DNA from: Neisseria arctica | GTDB taxonomy: Bacteria; Pseudomonadota; Gammaproteobacteria; Burkholderiales; Neisseriaceae | Reading direction: 5' to 3' | Assembly: GCF_022870905.1 (NCBI RefSeq) | Contig: NZ_CP091510.1 | Span: forward strand, 1,550,001-1,614,000 | Length of the DNA: 64,000 bases | Part shown: one piece after another, positions 19,227-29,086 of the stretch | Position numbering within the stretch: position 1 is the first letter of the stretch | How the letters are laid out: each line of letters starts with the position of its first letter | Notes under the pieces: generated by a model | The model's database searches: none | Told to the model about the DNA's origin: nothing | Seen by the model: only the letters and a program-made list of their open reading frames with translations | Made by a program: the position numbers and the translations under genes

Positions 19227-20531
19227 ATGACCATTTACCTACAACGCCGCGAACACTTATTACAACAAATCGGCAACGACGGCCTTGCCGTTTTATTTGC
19301 CGCCGCAGAACAAACCCGCAGTAACGATACACACTTTCCCTATCGGCAAAACAGTTATTTCCACTATCTCAGCGGCTTTCCCGAACCGGAAGCAGTCATC
19401 GTATTAGACGGTGCCAACGGAACGTCCACACTCTATTGCCGGGAAAAAGATGCTTTACGTGAAATTTGGGATGGTTTCCGTTACGGCCCGGATGCGGCAC
19501 AAGCAGAATTTCATTTTGATGCCGCCCACAGTATCAAAGAGTTTAGCCAGCATATAGAAAAAGCTATTCTAAACAAGCGCCGCCTGTTCGCCTTATGGGG
19601 TGAAAATCCCGAACATGACCGCCTCCTACTGCAACATTGGCATCATGTCCAGCAAACTGCCGGTCAACGCATGCTCGGCGAATGTACCCGCGCCCCCGAC
19701 AGCCTCGGCGATCTTGCGGCCCTACTTACCCCCATGCGCCTGATAAAAGACCCGCATGAGATCACCCTACTCAAAAAAGCGGGCAGCATCAGCGCCCAAG
19801 CCCACATCCGTGCCATGCAGAAAACCCGACCTGGAATCAGCGAGATGCAAATCGAAGCCGAACTGCTACACGATTTTATGCGCAATGGAGCACGCTTTCC
19901 CGCTTACAACAGTATTATTGCCGGCGGTAAAAACGCATGCTGCCTACACTATGTAGAAAACAAAGATATTTTGTGTGATGGTGATTTACTGCTTATCGAT
20001 GCAGGTGCCGAATATGAAATGTATGCGGGCGACATTACCCGTACCTTCCCGGTAAATGGTAAATTTACCCCTGCCCAAAAAGACGTTTACGAAATCGTTC
20101 TTGCCGCCAACCAAGCCGCTATTGCAGCCGTACAACCGCAAGCAAATTGGGCAGACATACACAATATCGCTCTCAATATTCTCACCCAAGGATTGATAGA
20201 TTTGAAATTACTTTCAGGCAGCCTTGATGAGAACCTCGAATCACAAGCCTACAAACGCTTTTATATGCACGGACTAGGACATTGGATCGGGCTGGATGTA
20301 CATGATGTCGGCGGCCGCTGGCGTGACGGCACCCCTCTACTGCTGCAAGCCGGCATGTGTACTACTATCGAACCCGGGCTGTATATCGCCGCGGCAGACG
20401 ATATCCCAGCCCATTTCCACAATATCGGTATCCGTATTGAAGACAATATTTTGGTGACCGAAAACGGTGCAGAAAACTATACAGCAGAAGTACCCAAAAC
20501 CATTGCAGAGATTGAAGCACTGATGTGCTGA
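19227..20531 (+). CDS. pepP: Xaa-Pro aminopeptidase (M24B)
   Basis: 434 aa. Removes N-terminal residues preceding proline. An N-terminal AMP_N domain (about 5-130) is followed by a creatinase-fold peptidase domain. The two-metal site is visible as IDAGAEYEMYAGDITR (two Asp), HGLGHWIGLDVHD (His), TIEPGLYI (Glu) and IRIEDNILV (Glu). Length fits E. coli PepP. It is cytosolic and ends at a DUS terminator. Confidence 0.95.
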   Translation: MTIYLQRREHLLQQIGNDGLAVLFAAAEQTRSNDTHFPYRQNSYFHYLSGFPEPEAVIVLDGANGTSTLYCREKDALREIWDGFRYGPDAAQAEFHFDAAHSIKEFSQHIEKAILNKRRLFALWGENPEHDRLLLQHWHHVQQTAGQRMLGECTRAPDSLGDLAALLTPMRLIKDPHEITLLKKAGSISAQAHIRAMQKTRPGISEMQIEAELLHDFMRNGARFPAYNSIIAGGKNACCLHYVENKDILCDGDLLLIDAGAEYEMYAGDITRTFPVNGKFTPAQKDVYEIVLAANQAAIAAVQPQANWADIHNIALNILTQGLIDLKLLSGSLDENLESQAYKRFYMHGLGHWIGLDVHDVGGRWRDGTPLLLQAGMCTTIEPGLYIAAADDIPAHFHNIGIRIEDNILVTENGAENYTAEVPKTIAEIEALMC

Positions 20532-20562
20532 TGTTGCAAAACCGGCAAATTTAAGCACATGA

Positions 20563-20594
20563 TAGGCCGTCTGAATTTTTCAGACGGCTATTAA
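20563..20594 (+). terminator. DUS inverted-repeat terminator after pepP
   Basis: GCCGTCTGAA and complement, three-base T loop. The distal T tract is weak. A further single DUS core lies at 20649-20659. Confidence 0.75.
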
Positions 20595-20785
20595 AAATAA
20601 CTTCATTATTATTGAAATATTTAATAAAGAATATAAATACAATTATACAGCCGTCTGAAAGCGTTCCGGCATAAAAAAATCGCCGCTACTGCTCTTTCCC
20701 CTTATATATTGCAAACCGTATTAAACCAGCCGTATCGAAAGACATCTTAAGTGTCTGCCAATAAACACCAGCACGGAGTTCCTCC

Positions 20786-21547
20786 ATGTCAGCCTCTCCC
20801 CTGATTATCGCCACATACAATATGCACAAAGGCATGTCGGCGCTTAATCGTAAAGTACAAATCGAACTAATGGCAGATGCCCTAGAAGGCCTCCACCCCG
20901 ATATATTATTTTTACAGGAAGTACAAGGCGAAAATCTCAACCGACAATTCAAAATCGATACTTTCCCCTCACAGCCCCATTACGACATCATCAGCGACCG
21001 CCTAGCCTTCAACAGCAGCTATGGACAGAATGCCGCTTACAAAAAACGCCACCACGGCAACGCCATTCTAAGCCACATGCCGATAACAACGCGCCGTAAT
21101 TTCAACATCAGCGTCAATAAAATGGAGCAGCGCGGTCTATTACATTGCGAAATCCATCCCGAAGATTGGCCGCTCCCGCTCGTATGCTTGTGCGCGCATC
21201 TCAATCTGCGTGAGCCCGACCGCATCAAACAGTATCATGCGATTTTCGATTATGTCAGCAAACATATTGATCCCATGAGCCCGCTGGTTATTGCGGGTGA
21301 CTTTAACGACTGGCGGCACAAATCCTGTATTTCCTTTGGCAGCGCACTCAATTTAAACGAAGTATTCGTCGTAGCTCATGGTAAACGGCCAAAAACCTTT
21401 CCTGCCCGCATGCCTGTGTTAAGCTTGGACCGTATCTATACGCGAAACCTGAGCATCCTTGATGCACAAATCCACAACGGCAAAATTTGGCAGGCCTTAT
21501 CCGACCACCTGCCCCTTTCGGCCAAAGTCCTCCCCCGCCTTCCCTAA
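20786..21547 (+). CDS. Endonuclease/exonuclease/phosphatase (EEP) family protein
   Basis: 253 aa, no signal peptide. The EEP fold is shown in order by ATYNMHKG, LQEVQGEN (metal Glu), GDFNDWR (Asp/Asn), LSLDRIYTR and the final SDHLPLSA (catalytic His). Members range from DNA repair nucleases to phosphodiesterases; the compact form and lack of extra domains resemble the YbhP group, so the substrate is open. It is followed after 53 bp by a small gene in the same direction. Confidence 0.85.
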   Translation: MSASPLIIATYNMHKGMSALNRKVQIELMADALEGLHPDILFLQEVQGENLNRQFKIDTFPSQPHYDIISDRLAFNSSYGQNAAYKKRHHGNAILSHMPITTRRNFNISVNKMEQRGLLHCEIHPEDWPLPLVCLCAHLNLREPDRIKQYHAIFDYVSKHIDPMSPLVIAGDFNDWRHKSCISFGSALNLNEVFVVAHGKRPKTFPARMPVLSLDRIYTRNLSILDAQIHNGKIWQALSDHLPLSAKVLPRLP

Positions 21548-21600
21548 ACCGCTATTTAACGCTAACCTATACAAAACCACGATACCGACGAAGACACACC

Positions 21601-21918
21601 ATGGATTACTTACGACGCATGCCATTTACTGTTGCATTCATCGATAAAAAAGGCCAAACCTACCAAGACAGCAGCAAAGGCTTAAACGACTATATCGAAC
21701 GGCATCCCCTTGCAGCAGCGCGCCTGCATCAGCCCAAATTTGCCGCAAAGTTTTTAGAAATGGCCGCACACAACAACGGTATGCAGGTTGTACGACGCCC
21801 GGCAGATACCCAAGTTAAAAGAGAGCTGGTTTACATCATACGCAAAGGCGTGTTCAAAAATGAAGAAGCCATGTGGCGTTTTATCAATGATCCGAGCAAT
21901 CTGAACATAGTCCGTTAA
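21601..21918 (+). CDS. Hypothetical protein, 105 aa
   Basis: The start is ATG at 21601; the frame is open upstream but overlaps the previous gene. Basic, soluble, no signal peptide or membrane segment. Short alpha/beta pattern (PFTVAFIDKKGQTYQ, LVYIIRKGVFKNEEAMWRFIND). I do not recognise a family. Same direction and close to the EEP gene; its 3' end contains the predicted trpG promoter. Confidence 0.65.
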   Translation: MDYLRRMPFTVAFIDKKGQTYQDSSKGLNDYIERHPLAAARLHQPKFAAKFLEMAAHNNGMQVVRRPADTQVKRELVYIIRKGVFKNEEAMWRFINDPSNLNIVR

Positions 21919-21930
21919 ACGCGCTATAAT
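21902..21930 (+). promoter_or_regulatory. Promoter of trpG
   Basis: TGAACA (4 of 6 to consensus), 17-bp spacer and a perfect TATAAT at 21925-21930, about 64 bp before trpG. The -35 lies in the last codons of the previous gene. Confidence 0.6.
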
Positions 21931-21993
21931 CGTACTTTCAAGCGTACAGCACACAATAATACCCGCCGATAAATCATACCGCAGGCAACCAAT

Positions 21994-22578
21994 ATGCTTT
22001 TAATGATTGATAACTACGACAGTTTTACTTATAACATCGTGCAATATTTTGCTGAGCTCGGACAAGAAGTCGAAGTCCGCCGCAACGATGACATCACAAT
22101 TGAAGAAATTGCCGCCATCAACCCGAACTACCTTGTCATCGGCCCCGGTCCTTGCTCACCGAAAGAAGCAGGCATTTCAGTAGCCGCTATCAAACATTTT
22201 GCCGGCAAATTACCGATTATGGGAATCTGCCTCGGTCATCAAGCTATAGGAGAAGCATTCGGCGGCAACATCATCCGAGCTAAAACCCTGATGCACGGCA
22301 AAGTTTCTCCAGTATCCCATCATAATAAGGGTATGTTCCAAAACCTACCCAACCCGGTTATCTGTACCCGTTACCACAGTTTAGTAATCGAACGCGATAC
22401 ACTGCCTGCATGCTTGGAAATCACCGCATGGACGGAGGATCAGGAAATTATGGGTGTCCGCCACAAAGAATATCCGTTGGAGGGCGTACAATTCCATCCG
22501 GAAGCACTACTCACAGAACACGGACATGACATGCTAAATAATTTTCTAAATGAATTTAAAACTTTACCAACCACATAA
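21994..22578 (+). CDS. trpG: Anthranilate synthase / aminodeoxychorismate synthase glutamine amidotransferase
   Basis: 194 aa class I glutamine amidotransferase. It supplies ammonia to TrpE for anthranilate, and in many bacteria to PabB as well. Nucleophile C79 is in [11 protein letters not shown]; the His-Glu pair is in [11 protein letters not shown]. The oxyanion motif GPGPCSP is at about 50-56. trpD follows downstream, supporting the tryptophan role, with a DUS hairpin between them; trpE and trpC are not in the window. Confidence 0.93.
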   Translation: MLLMIDNYDSFTYNIVQYFAELGQEVEVRRNDDITIEEIAAINPNYLVIGPGPCSPKEAGISVAAIKHFAGKLPIMGICLGHQAIGEAFGGNIIRAKTLMHGKVSPVSHHNKGMFQNLPNPVICTRYHSLVIERDTLPACLEITAWTEDQEIMGVRHKEYPLEGVQFHPEALLTEHGHDMLNNFLNEFKTLPTT

Positions 22579-22581
22579 AGA

Positions 22582-22611
22582 TAGGCCGTCTGAAACCGCT
22601 CGGACGGCCTA
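22582..22611 (+). terminator. DUS hairpin between trpG and trpD
   Basis: TAGGCCGTC / GACGGCCTA stem around an AG-DUS whose partner is decayed (TCGGACGG). No T tract follows, so it may attenuate rather than stop transcription. Confidence 0.5.
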
Positions 22612-22742
22612 AACTAACGCACCGATGCAAAACAAAAACTAAAAAACCTCAAGCGGTAAGATATGTTCTGATTTTTATCACCAGTTTCAATCACCACTAT
22701 TTCTGCCTCAGCCGCAAACTTATCAATACTTTGGAAAATATT

Positions 22743-23786
22743 ATGATTACTCCTCAGCAAGCACTAAACCGCCTACTTAGCAATAACGAATTATTCCACG
22801 ACGAAATGACCAGCCTGATGCGGCAAATCATGAGCGGTGAAGTCGCACCGGAACTGATTGCCGCCATCCTAACGGGCTTACGTATCAAAGTAGAAAGCGT
22901 TTCGGAAATTTCAGCGGCTGCAGCCGTTATGCGCGAATTTGCCACACCGATTCCCTTGGAAAACACCCAGGGCTTGGTTGATGTAGTCGGTACAGGCGGA
23001 GACGGTGCGCGTACATTTAATATTTCGACTACCGCTATGTTTGTGGCTGCGGCGGCAGGAGCAAAAGTTGCCAAACACGGAGGCCGTTCCGTATCCTCAT
23101 CATGCGGCGCCGCCGATATCATGGAGCAAATGGGAGCTTCACTCAACTTGGCTCCTACAGATATTGCCCACTGTATCAATACTACGGGTATGGGCTTCAT
23201 GTTTGCTCCCAATCACCACCGGAGTATGCATTATGTAGCCCCCGTACGCAAAGCCTTGGGAATACGTACTATCTTCAATATCTTAGGCCCGTTAACCAAC
23301 CCGGCTGGTGCACCAAACCAATTACTCGGCGTGTTTCATATCGACTTAGTCGGTATTTTGGCTCGCGTTTTGCAACAACTGGGATCCAAGCATGTTTTAG
23401 TCGTACACGGTAGCGATGGTCTGGATGAAATTACCATCACCGGTCCTACCCATATTGCTGAGCTAAAAAACGGTATGGTTCATGAATACAATATTTCTCC
23501 AACGCAATTCGGCCTTCCAGTATATGAAAATCTAAACCAAATCAAAGTAAATAATGCCGCCGAATCACTGGCGATAATGGACAATGTATTGAAAGGCAAA
23601 CCGGGAGCTGCCCGCGATATCGTTATATTGAATGCCGCAGCAGCACTTTATGCTGCTGATGCAGTAGAATCATTGGAGGCGGGTGTAGCAGCCGCCCACA
23701 CAGCCATTGACTCGGGCAAAGCTTTGCAAAAACGGCAGGAATTCATTCAAACTACTCAAAGCTTGGCCTCCCAAGCCGAAAAATAA
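22743..23786 (+). CDS. trpD: Anthranilate phosphoribosyltransferase
   Basis: 347 aa from ATG at 22743; a TTG at 22731 is a less likely start. It transfers phosphoribose from PRPP to anthranilate, the second committed step of tryptophan synthesis. An N-terminal helical domain (about 1-70) precedes the PRPP-binding [14 protein letters not shown] at about 80. [15 protein letters not shown] and NILGPLTNP, both diagnostic, are present. It ends convergently with a lipoprotein gene at a long DUS terminator. Confidence 0.96.
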   Translation: MITPQQALNRLLSNNELFHDEMTSLMRQIMSGEVAPELIAAILTGLRIKVESVSEISAAAAVMREFATPIPLENTQGLVDVVGTGGDGARTFNISTTAMFVAAAAGAKVAKHGGRSVSSSCGAADIMEQMGASLNLAPTDIAHCINTTGMGFMFAPNHHRSMHYVAPVRKALGIRTIFNILGPLTNPAGAPNQLLGVFHIDLVGILARVLQQLGSKHVLVVHGSDGLDEITITGPTHIAELKNGMVHEYNISPTQFGLPVYENLNQIKVNNAAESLAIMDNVLKGKPGAARDIVILNAAAALYAADAVESLEAGVAAAHTAIDSGKALQKRQEFIQTTQSLASQAEK

Positions 23787-23807
23787 AAGTAAAACCAAAC
23801 CTAAAAA

Positions 23808-23845
23808 TAAGAAGCCGTCTGAAAATTCAGACGGCTTCTTATTTC
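23808..23845 (+). terminator. Bidirectional DUS terminator
   Basis: Sixteen-base-pair perfect stem TAAGAAGCCGTCTGAA with a two-base apex, A-rich before and T-rich after, so usable by trpD and the opposing lipoprotein gene. Confidence 0.88.
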
Positions 23846-23859
23846 ACTATTTTAACAGA

Positions 23860-24339
23860 TTATTGTAACGGCTTCATATTCATTACTTCCATTAGGAAGT
23901 TTGTAAAAGCTGGATTTTTCGGTTTATTACGCATATTGGGCCAACGCTGCTGCCAACCGCGTAGTGCATTTTGAATATAAAGCTTAGATTGTTCTGTACT
24001 GATTTCACCGCGCTGACTATCTACCGCAGAACGCAGATACACTTCATACATACTGTCATCTACTGCATTGCGACCAACCAACTGAATACGGTAACGATTC
24101 AGATATTGGGCAGCCTGAACTTTTGTGAGCTGTCCCTGGCTGACTTGATAACTTAAGCGTGTGGCTTCATCACGGATTTTAGACACATCCGACCAATGGC
24201 TTGCTGCCAAGCGGTATTCACCGGCAGACGCTTCCACGTTAGTCGGGCGAACAGGCACTTCTTTCAACGTAGGCAGGTAAATAGAACTACAGCCGCCAAG
24301 TGCCGCCAATACGAATAAGAGGGGGATATGTTTTTTCAT
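23860..24339 (-). CDS. Small lipoprotein of unknown function
   Basis: 159 aa. Lipoprotein signal peptide with lipobox LAALGGC (Cys at about 16). The mature part is helical with heptad-like segments (SKIRDEATRLSYQVSQGQLTK region, about 55-75) and ends in WPNMRNKPKNPAFTNFL. No family recognised. It is monocistronic and convergent with trpD. Confidence 0.75.
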   Translation of the reverse strand: MKKHIPLLFVLAALGGCSSIYLPTLKEVPVRPTNVEASAGEYRLAASHWSDVSKIRDEATRLSYQVSQGQLTKVQAAQYLNRYRIQLVGRNAVDDSMYEVYLRSAVDSQRGEISTEQSKLYIQNALRGWQQRWPNMRNKPKNPAFTNFLMEVMNMKPLQ

Positions 24340-24706
24340 GGTTGCTATTATAATCAGGTTTGTTCACGCAAGCCATATGTACCGCAACAAGCGGTATTTT
24401 TTTCAACCTAATTGCAACAATATCATATAAATACTATAAATTATTAAAACAATGGCACAACACCTGTACTATAGCGCGGCTTACTATCCGGTTAATAACC
24501 TGTTTCTTACCGATTACCTTAACTTCTCCCGCCGTCTTAATAATATGGTTTTAATGAATCTGCCAATCTGACACACACCCTATATTAACCTAATTCTCCA
24601 TTTTGAAAGTAACTCAGAGCTTTTCCAAATAAAATACTAAAGAAAAAGGCCGTCTGAAAAGAAGATCTTCTCCTTATCAGGCGGCCTTGCATATTAAAAT
24701 CGCAAC
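24340..24706. other. Intergenic region with ybaB terminator
   Basis: Upstream region of the leftward lipoprotein, mostly AT-rich with no supported ORF. The right end holds the ybaB terminator. Confidence 0.4.
24646..24688 (-). terminator. Degenerate DUS terminator after ybaB
   Basis: AAGGCCGTCTGA at 24646 pairs with TCAGGCGGCCTT near 24677-24688 with one non-Watson-Crick position; the long loop contains a small GAAGATCTTC palindrome. Confidence 0.6.
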
Positions 24707-25042
24707 TTATTTAAAGAAATCTCCCATACCCGCCGGTAAGCCTTGGGTAAACGCTCCCATCGTTTTATTAGTAGTCTCTTCAGCTTTTTCACCTGCATTA
24801 TTGATCGCTGCCAAAATCAAGTCTTCCAACATTTCTTTGTCGTCTACAGCTTCTTTAATCAAATTTTCATCGATTTCCAGCTTACGCAAAACATGGTTAC
24901 AAGTCATGGTCACTTTCACCAAACCATTACCTGCTTCGGCACTCACTTCGGTTTCTGCCAATTTCGCTTGTGCTTTTTTCATATTTTCTTGCATTTGTTG
25001 GGCTTGCTTCATCAAACCGCCCAATCCGGCTTTTCCGAACAT
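24707..25042 (-). CDS. ybaB: YbaB/EbfC nucleoid-associated protein
   Basis: 111 aa, family length. Dimeric DNA-binding protein with a long helical tweezer: [25 protein letters not shown] at the start and the central [18 protein letters not shown]. It lies 73 bp downstream of dnaX in the same direction, the widely conserved dnaX-ybaB pair, suggesting a role connected with replication or recombination. Confidence 0.94.
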   Translation of the reverse strand: MFGKAGLGGLMKQAQQMQENMKKAQAKLAETEVSAEAGNGLVKVTMTCNHVLRKLEIDENLIKEAVDDKEMLEDLILAAINNAGEKAEETTNKTMGAFTQGLPAGMGDFFK

Positions 25043-25115
25043 AAATTAAACTCCTATAGTGTTATTCGATTAGCTATACTGACTTTGGAAATTAAAATTC
25101 AAACGACATTAAAAA

Positions 25116-27245
25116 TTAACTATCCTGACCTACCAATACTAAAGTATCTTCGCGCCACTGCGCAGAAAATAAATTCAGAATATTTTGCGCCGCTTCGTCT
25201 GCCTCCAGCAAGGTCTTAGCGTGCTGGCGGCCTTCTATCTGTAAGCGTTTGCGTCGCATAGCGGGTGTTTCCCAACCTTGATCATCGCGCCATGGCTCTG
25301 TTTGCAATTGCAGTACCATTCCGTATGCATCGGCTAATACGTTCCTAATTTTATCCAAACGCTCTTTATTTCCGGTAGCTCTGCCTTCATCCGTCATCGA
25401 CAATATCAATAATTGCCTTTCTTCGTCATAGCGCACCCATGCGGTATGGTATGCAGTCATCTGAGCGGCCCCAAGCTTGGTGGACAAACGACGGATTATA
25501 GCTGCCCAATTTTTTTGTTCAAATGACGGCAGTGGCTCAAACAAAGGTTCATCTTCAACGCTGTCATCTTCATCATCTTCTACTAATTTGATCAATGCTT
25601 CAGAAGCAGCTGTTTCATTATAGGCTATATGAGAATCCTCTTCCTCCTGATCAAAGAAAGCCTCTTCCCTAGACTGCCTCACGGTTTCCGTATGAGAATA
25701 TTCATCAGCATATAAAATATCTGCGGCATAAGCAGGTTCGAAACGCTCTGGCGGCATATTACCGTATTCATTATTTTCTGGCTGCAATTTACCATTGTGT
25801 TGTGCCAACGATGTTTCATATGTCTGATATTCCGTAGGCAATGGCTCGGTTATCGGTAACTCTTCCCAAGGCGGTATATCGTTTTGGCTAAGCTGTTTCG
25901 TATCCTCTTTTTCAGCGGTAATAGCTGGCGGCTGGATTAAATCGACCGTTGGTTTCGGAACCTCTACAGATATTTCCTGCACCACAGTTTCATTTTCTCC
26001 AGATGGTGCTTTTGTTTCAGTTTCAACCAATCCGCCTGATAGACTTTCTGCCGAAGTACTCTGCTCAGGCAAGGTCAAAAGCTTTTTTTCAGTATCATCT
26101 CTCCCTTTTGTCGAGTGCAGCTGAGTACCTTCGATCACTCCATCCGAATTATGATCTTTGGCCGCAAACGGCGTGAATGCCAACATACGCAGCAATGTCA
26201 TCACAAAGCCGGCATACTCATCAGGCGCAAGACTTAAGTCTTGCTTCCCGTGAATGGCGCATTGGTAATAAAGCTGAATTTGTTCAGCACCCAAATAATG
26301 CGCCAATCGGCTTAATATTTGATATTCAGGATCTTCTGCCAGCGCTTCTGGTACGGTTTTTACTAAAGCCAAGCGTTGCAGCAATATTGCTAATTCACTT
26401 AAAGCACTATCAAAACCGATCGCCCGCGCTGCCATTTCTTGGGCCTTGGCTACTAATGCTTCACCATCTTGATTCACAATATATTGAAGCAGTTCATATA
26501 AGTAGCGTTTGTCTACCGCCCCTATCATTTGACGTACATCTAGTTCGGTAACTTTGCCGGATCCCATTGCGATTGCCTGATCCAACAAACTCAACGCATC
26601 ACGCATCGAGCCCATAGCTGCACGCCCCAACAGCTGTAAAGCAGGAGCTTCAAATGGAATTTGCTCTTGCGTCAACACATAAGCCAAATGCTCCGCAACC
26701 TGTTGGGTTGTCATATTGCGCAAAACAAACTGTAAGCAACGGCTCAAAACCGTAATCGGCACCTTATGCGGATCTGTTGTAGCTAAAATAAACTTTACAT
26801 GTTCAGGCGGCTCTTCCAGTGTTTTCAACATAGCATTGAACGCACTTTTTGAGAGCATATGTACTTCATCGATAATGTAGACTTTATACTTGCCAACCGT
26901 AGGAGCATATTGGGCGTTTTCTAATACCTCACGAATATTATCAATGCCCGTATTGGAGGCTGCGTCAATTTCCAGCAGGTCGACATAACGCCCGCTATCG
27001 ATTTGCATACAACTTGTACATTGTCCGCAAGGCTCACCATTATGGGCATGCTCGCAATTCAAACTTTTCGCCAGAATGCGTGCAATAGTGGTTTTACCCA
27101 CCCCCCGTGTACCGGTAAGTAAATAGGCATGGTGCAGGCGACCTTTATCTAAAGCATTTTTCAATGCTTTGACGACATGTTCCTGCCCTACTAAATCAGC
27201 AAAAGTTTTCGGGCGCCATTTTCGCGCCAAGACTTGGTAAGCCAT
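25116..27245 (-). CDS. dnaX: DNA polymerase III subunits tau/gamma
   Basis: 709 aa from ATG at 27245 (MAYQVLARKWRP); 19 more codons are open upstream but not family-like. Clamp-loader ATPase: Walker A GTRGVGKTT near 45, a zinc site CEHAHNGEPCGQCTSC near 64-79, IDEVHMLS Walker B near 127, then the collar domain to about 370. A long acidic low-complexity linker (about 375-590) joins the C-terminal tau domain that contacts polymerase and helicase. A slippery A AAA AAG at codons 386-388, right after the collar, probably yields a 393-residue gamma form. It is read with ybaB. Confidence 0.96.
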   Translation of the reverse strand: MAYQVLARKWRPKTFADLVGQEHVVKALKNALDKGRLHHAYLLTGTRGVGKTTIARILAKSLNCEHAHNGEPCGQCTSCMQIDSGRYVDLLEIDAASNTGIDNIREVLENAQYAPTVGKYKVYIIDEVHMLSKSAFNAMLKTLEEPPEHVKFILATTDPHKVPITVLSRCLQFVLRNMTTQQVAEHLAYVLTQEQIPFEAPALQLLGRAAMGSMRDALSLLDQAIAMGSGKVTELDVRQMIGAVDKRYLYELLQYIVNQDGEALVAKAQEMAARAIGFDSALSELAILLQRLALVKTVPEALAEDPEYQILSRLAHYLGAEQIQLYYQCAIHGKQDLSLAPDEYAGFVMTLLRMLAFTPFAAKDHNSDGVIEGTQLHSTKGRDDTEKKLLTLPEQSTSAESLSGGLVETETKAPSGENETVVQEISVEVPKPTVDLIQPPAITAEKEDTKQLSQNDIPPWEELPITEPLPTEYQTYETSLAQHNGKLQPENNEYGNMPPERFEPAYAADILYADEYSHTETVRQSREEAFFDQEEEDSHIAYNETAASEALIKLVEDDEDDSVEDEPLFEPLPSFEQKNWAAIIRRLSTKLGAAQMTAYHTAWVRYDEERQLLILSMTDEGRATGNKERLDKIRNVLADAYGMVLQLQTEPWRDDQGWETPAMRRKRLQIEGRQHAKTLLEADEAAQNILNLFSAQWREDTLVLVGQDS
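26065..26106 (-). promoter_or_regulatory. Probable programmed -1 frameshift signal in dnaX
   Basis: On the minus strand, an internal Shine-Dalgarno-like AGGGAG (26106-26101) is followed 12 bases later by the heptamer A AAA AAG (26088-26082), in the correct zero-frame phase GAA AAA AAG. After a -1 shift the codons are GCT TTT GAC CTT GCC TGA (A F D L A stop). A GCCTGA arm at 26070-26065 can pair with TCAGGC at 26039-26034. The E. coli dnaX signal uses the same AGGGAG and A AAA AAG, though with a shorter spacer. Confidence 0.7.
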
Positions 27246-27261
27246 ATTATTCCGCTTGAAT

Positions 27262-28338
27262 TTAGAGACGGTAATTACCGCTGACACCATTTGCAATGTC
27301 ACGCACGGCAGTTACATACATACGACTATGATTATACTGCCATACCGCATAGAAATTATTTAAACCAAGATAATACTCATATACTCCCGGGCTGGTTTCC
27401 AAGCGGTATAGCAAAGCTTTTTCGTCATCAGCCACATACTCCTGGGGCACCACCCCCATACGTTTGAAATCGGCAACCGTACGGCTAAGCTCCGTTTTTT
27501 CATCAATAATATTTTGCAATTCTTGATTAATAGTAAGCGATACCGGCACAATCATTTTACCGTTGGCCTTCCACCCATGGGCTTTCATATAGTTAGCAAC
27601 TGAAGCGGCGACATCACCGATATTATTCCAAATATCGTGAAAACCATCTCCGTCATAATCAACCGCATACTTACGAAAACTAGACGGCATAAATTGCGGC
27701 ATTCCCATTGCACCGGCATAACTACCTTTGAAACTAAAGATGTCCCGCTTCTCAGTTTTGGCCATCAACAAAAATTCATTAAGTTCTTTTTGAAAAAATT
27801 CTGCGCGGCGTGGGTAATCAAAAGCTAAAGTACTTAAAGAGTCTGCCACTCGAAAACTGCCCATATTAGAACCATAATTGGTTTCGATACCGACTATGGC
27901 AACGATAATTTCAGCAGGTACTCCATAGCTTCGTGCGACAGCATCAATCACACCTTGGTTTTGTTGATAAAAACGTTTACCGCTGGCAATCCTATTACCC
28001 CCTGCATTAGCTTGACGAAACTCGTACCATGGGCGAGAAGTACCGGGGCGATTCATAATGTTGATAATATTGCCTTTATAATCAACACCACTAAAAAAAT
28101 TCTCTAACTCGTTACGTGAAAAATTACCACTACTTACTTGATAATCAATAAAACGCTGCACATTAGCATTGCCATTAAAGCCACTGATTGCCACCGATTC
28201 GGCAGTATCACTAAATACCGGCCGTTTAACCGAAGGCAAAACTGGGCTTTCCAAAGCAGCAGTATTATTAATATTTCCAGAAGTACTACAGCCAGCCAGA
28301 ATCAGCGCGGCAGCCAAATAGGCAGCAATTTTTTCCAT
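27262..28338 (-). CDS. mltB: Membrane-bound lytic murein transglycosylase B
   Basis: 358 aa from ATG at 28338; seven further codons are open upstream. Lipoprotein signal with lipobox LILAGC (Cys at about 17). The SLT-like domain of the MltB family (about 60-350) shows catalytic Glu in VGIETNYGS and AGAMGMPQFMPSS. It cleaves peptidoglycan strands to 1,6-anhydromuramyl ends from the inner face of the outer membrane. It ends 16 bp before the dnaX start in the same direction. Confidence 0.94.
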   Translation of the reverse strand: MEKIAAYLAAALILAGCSTSGNINNTAALESPVLPSVKRPVFSDTAESVAISGFNGNANVQRFIDYQVSSGNFSRNELENFFSGVDYKGNIINIMNRPGTSRPWYEFRQANAGGNRIASGKRFYQQNQGVIDAVARSYGVPAEIIVAIVGIETNYGSNMGSFRVADSLSTLAFDYPRRAEFFQKELNEFLLMAKTEKRDIFSFKGSYAGAMGMPQFMPSSFRKYAVDYDGDGFHDIWNNIGDVAASVANYMKAHGWKANGKMIVPVSLTINQELQNIIDEKTELSRTVADFKRMGVVPQEYVADDEKALLYRLETSPGVYEYYLGLNNFYAVWQYNHSRMYVTAVRDIANGVSGNYRL

Positions 28339-28556
28339 ATATAAATCCAAATAATTCAATCAAGTTGAAAGTAGCTGAAGTGTATCAAATTTAAGAAAGC
28401 GGTTAAAGCAAAGAATCAGCACATAGTAATCAATGATGTTGCAACAATAGCCAATTAATACAATAAAATTTTGCATCCGGATATTTAAGCGGTAAATTGA
28501 TAATAATTTGATTCAAATATCATCATCGCCACTCAGCACAAAAAACAAAATAAAAT

Positions 28557-28588
28557 AAAAGGCCGTCTGAATTTCAAACGGCCTTTTA
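28557..28588 (-). terminator. DUS terminator of the rpsF operon
   Basis: AAAAGGCCGTCTGAA pairs with TTCAAACGGCCTTTT, one mismatch. Flanking A and T tracts. It closes the ribosomal protein operon. Confidence 0.8.
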
Positions 28589-28615
28589 TTGAGATATCTA
28601 AACTTAAAGCAGATA

Positions 28616-29068
28616 TTATTCGGCAGCAGCAACAACCGCTACAGTAATTTTTGCTACCGCATCAGTGTGCAGAGCAACTTCAACTTCATACTCACCCACA
28701 GCTTTCAAAGGACCATCAGGCAAACGCACATTTGATTTAGCAGCATCAATACCGGTAGCTTTAATAGCTTCAGCAATATCGGCATTAGTTACCGAACCAA
28801 ACAAACGGCCATCAACACCGGCTTTTTGAGCAACAGTGATCGTTTGTCCATCCAATTTTTCTTGGCGGGCTTTTGCATCAGCCAGGATTTCAGCTTGCTT
28901 AGCTTCCAGTTCAGCACGACGTGCTTCGAATTCTTTCATGTTGGCTTCAGTTGCACGTTTCGCTTTACCTGTAGGGATCAAGAAGTTACGGGCATAACCG
29001 TTTTTTACGGTTACCACGTCACCCAAATTGCCCAAGCCACCGATTTTTTCTAACAAAATAATTTGCAT
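28616..29068 (-). CDS. rplI: 50S ribosomal protein L9
   Basis: 150 aa from ATG at 29068 with GGAG upstream; an ATG six codons earlier (29086) lies in front of that site. N-terminal 23S-binding domain ([19 protein letters not shown]), long connecting helix and C-terminal domain. Last gene of rpsF-priB-rpsR-rplI. Confidence 0.97.
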   Translation of the reverse strand: MQIILLEKIGGLGNLGDVVTVKNGYARNFLIPTGKAKRATEANMKEFEARRAELEAKQAEILADAKARQEKLDGQTITVAQKAGVDGRLFGSVTNADIAEAIKATGIDAAKSNVRLPDGPLKAVGEYEVEVALHTDAVAKITVAVVAAAE

Positions 29069-29086
29069 TTCACTAATCTCCGTCAA

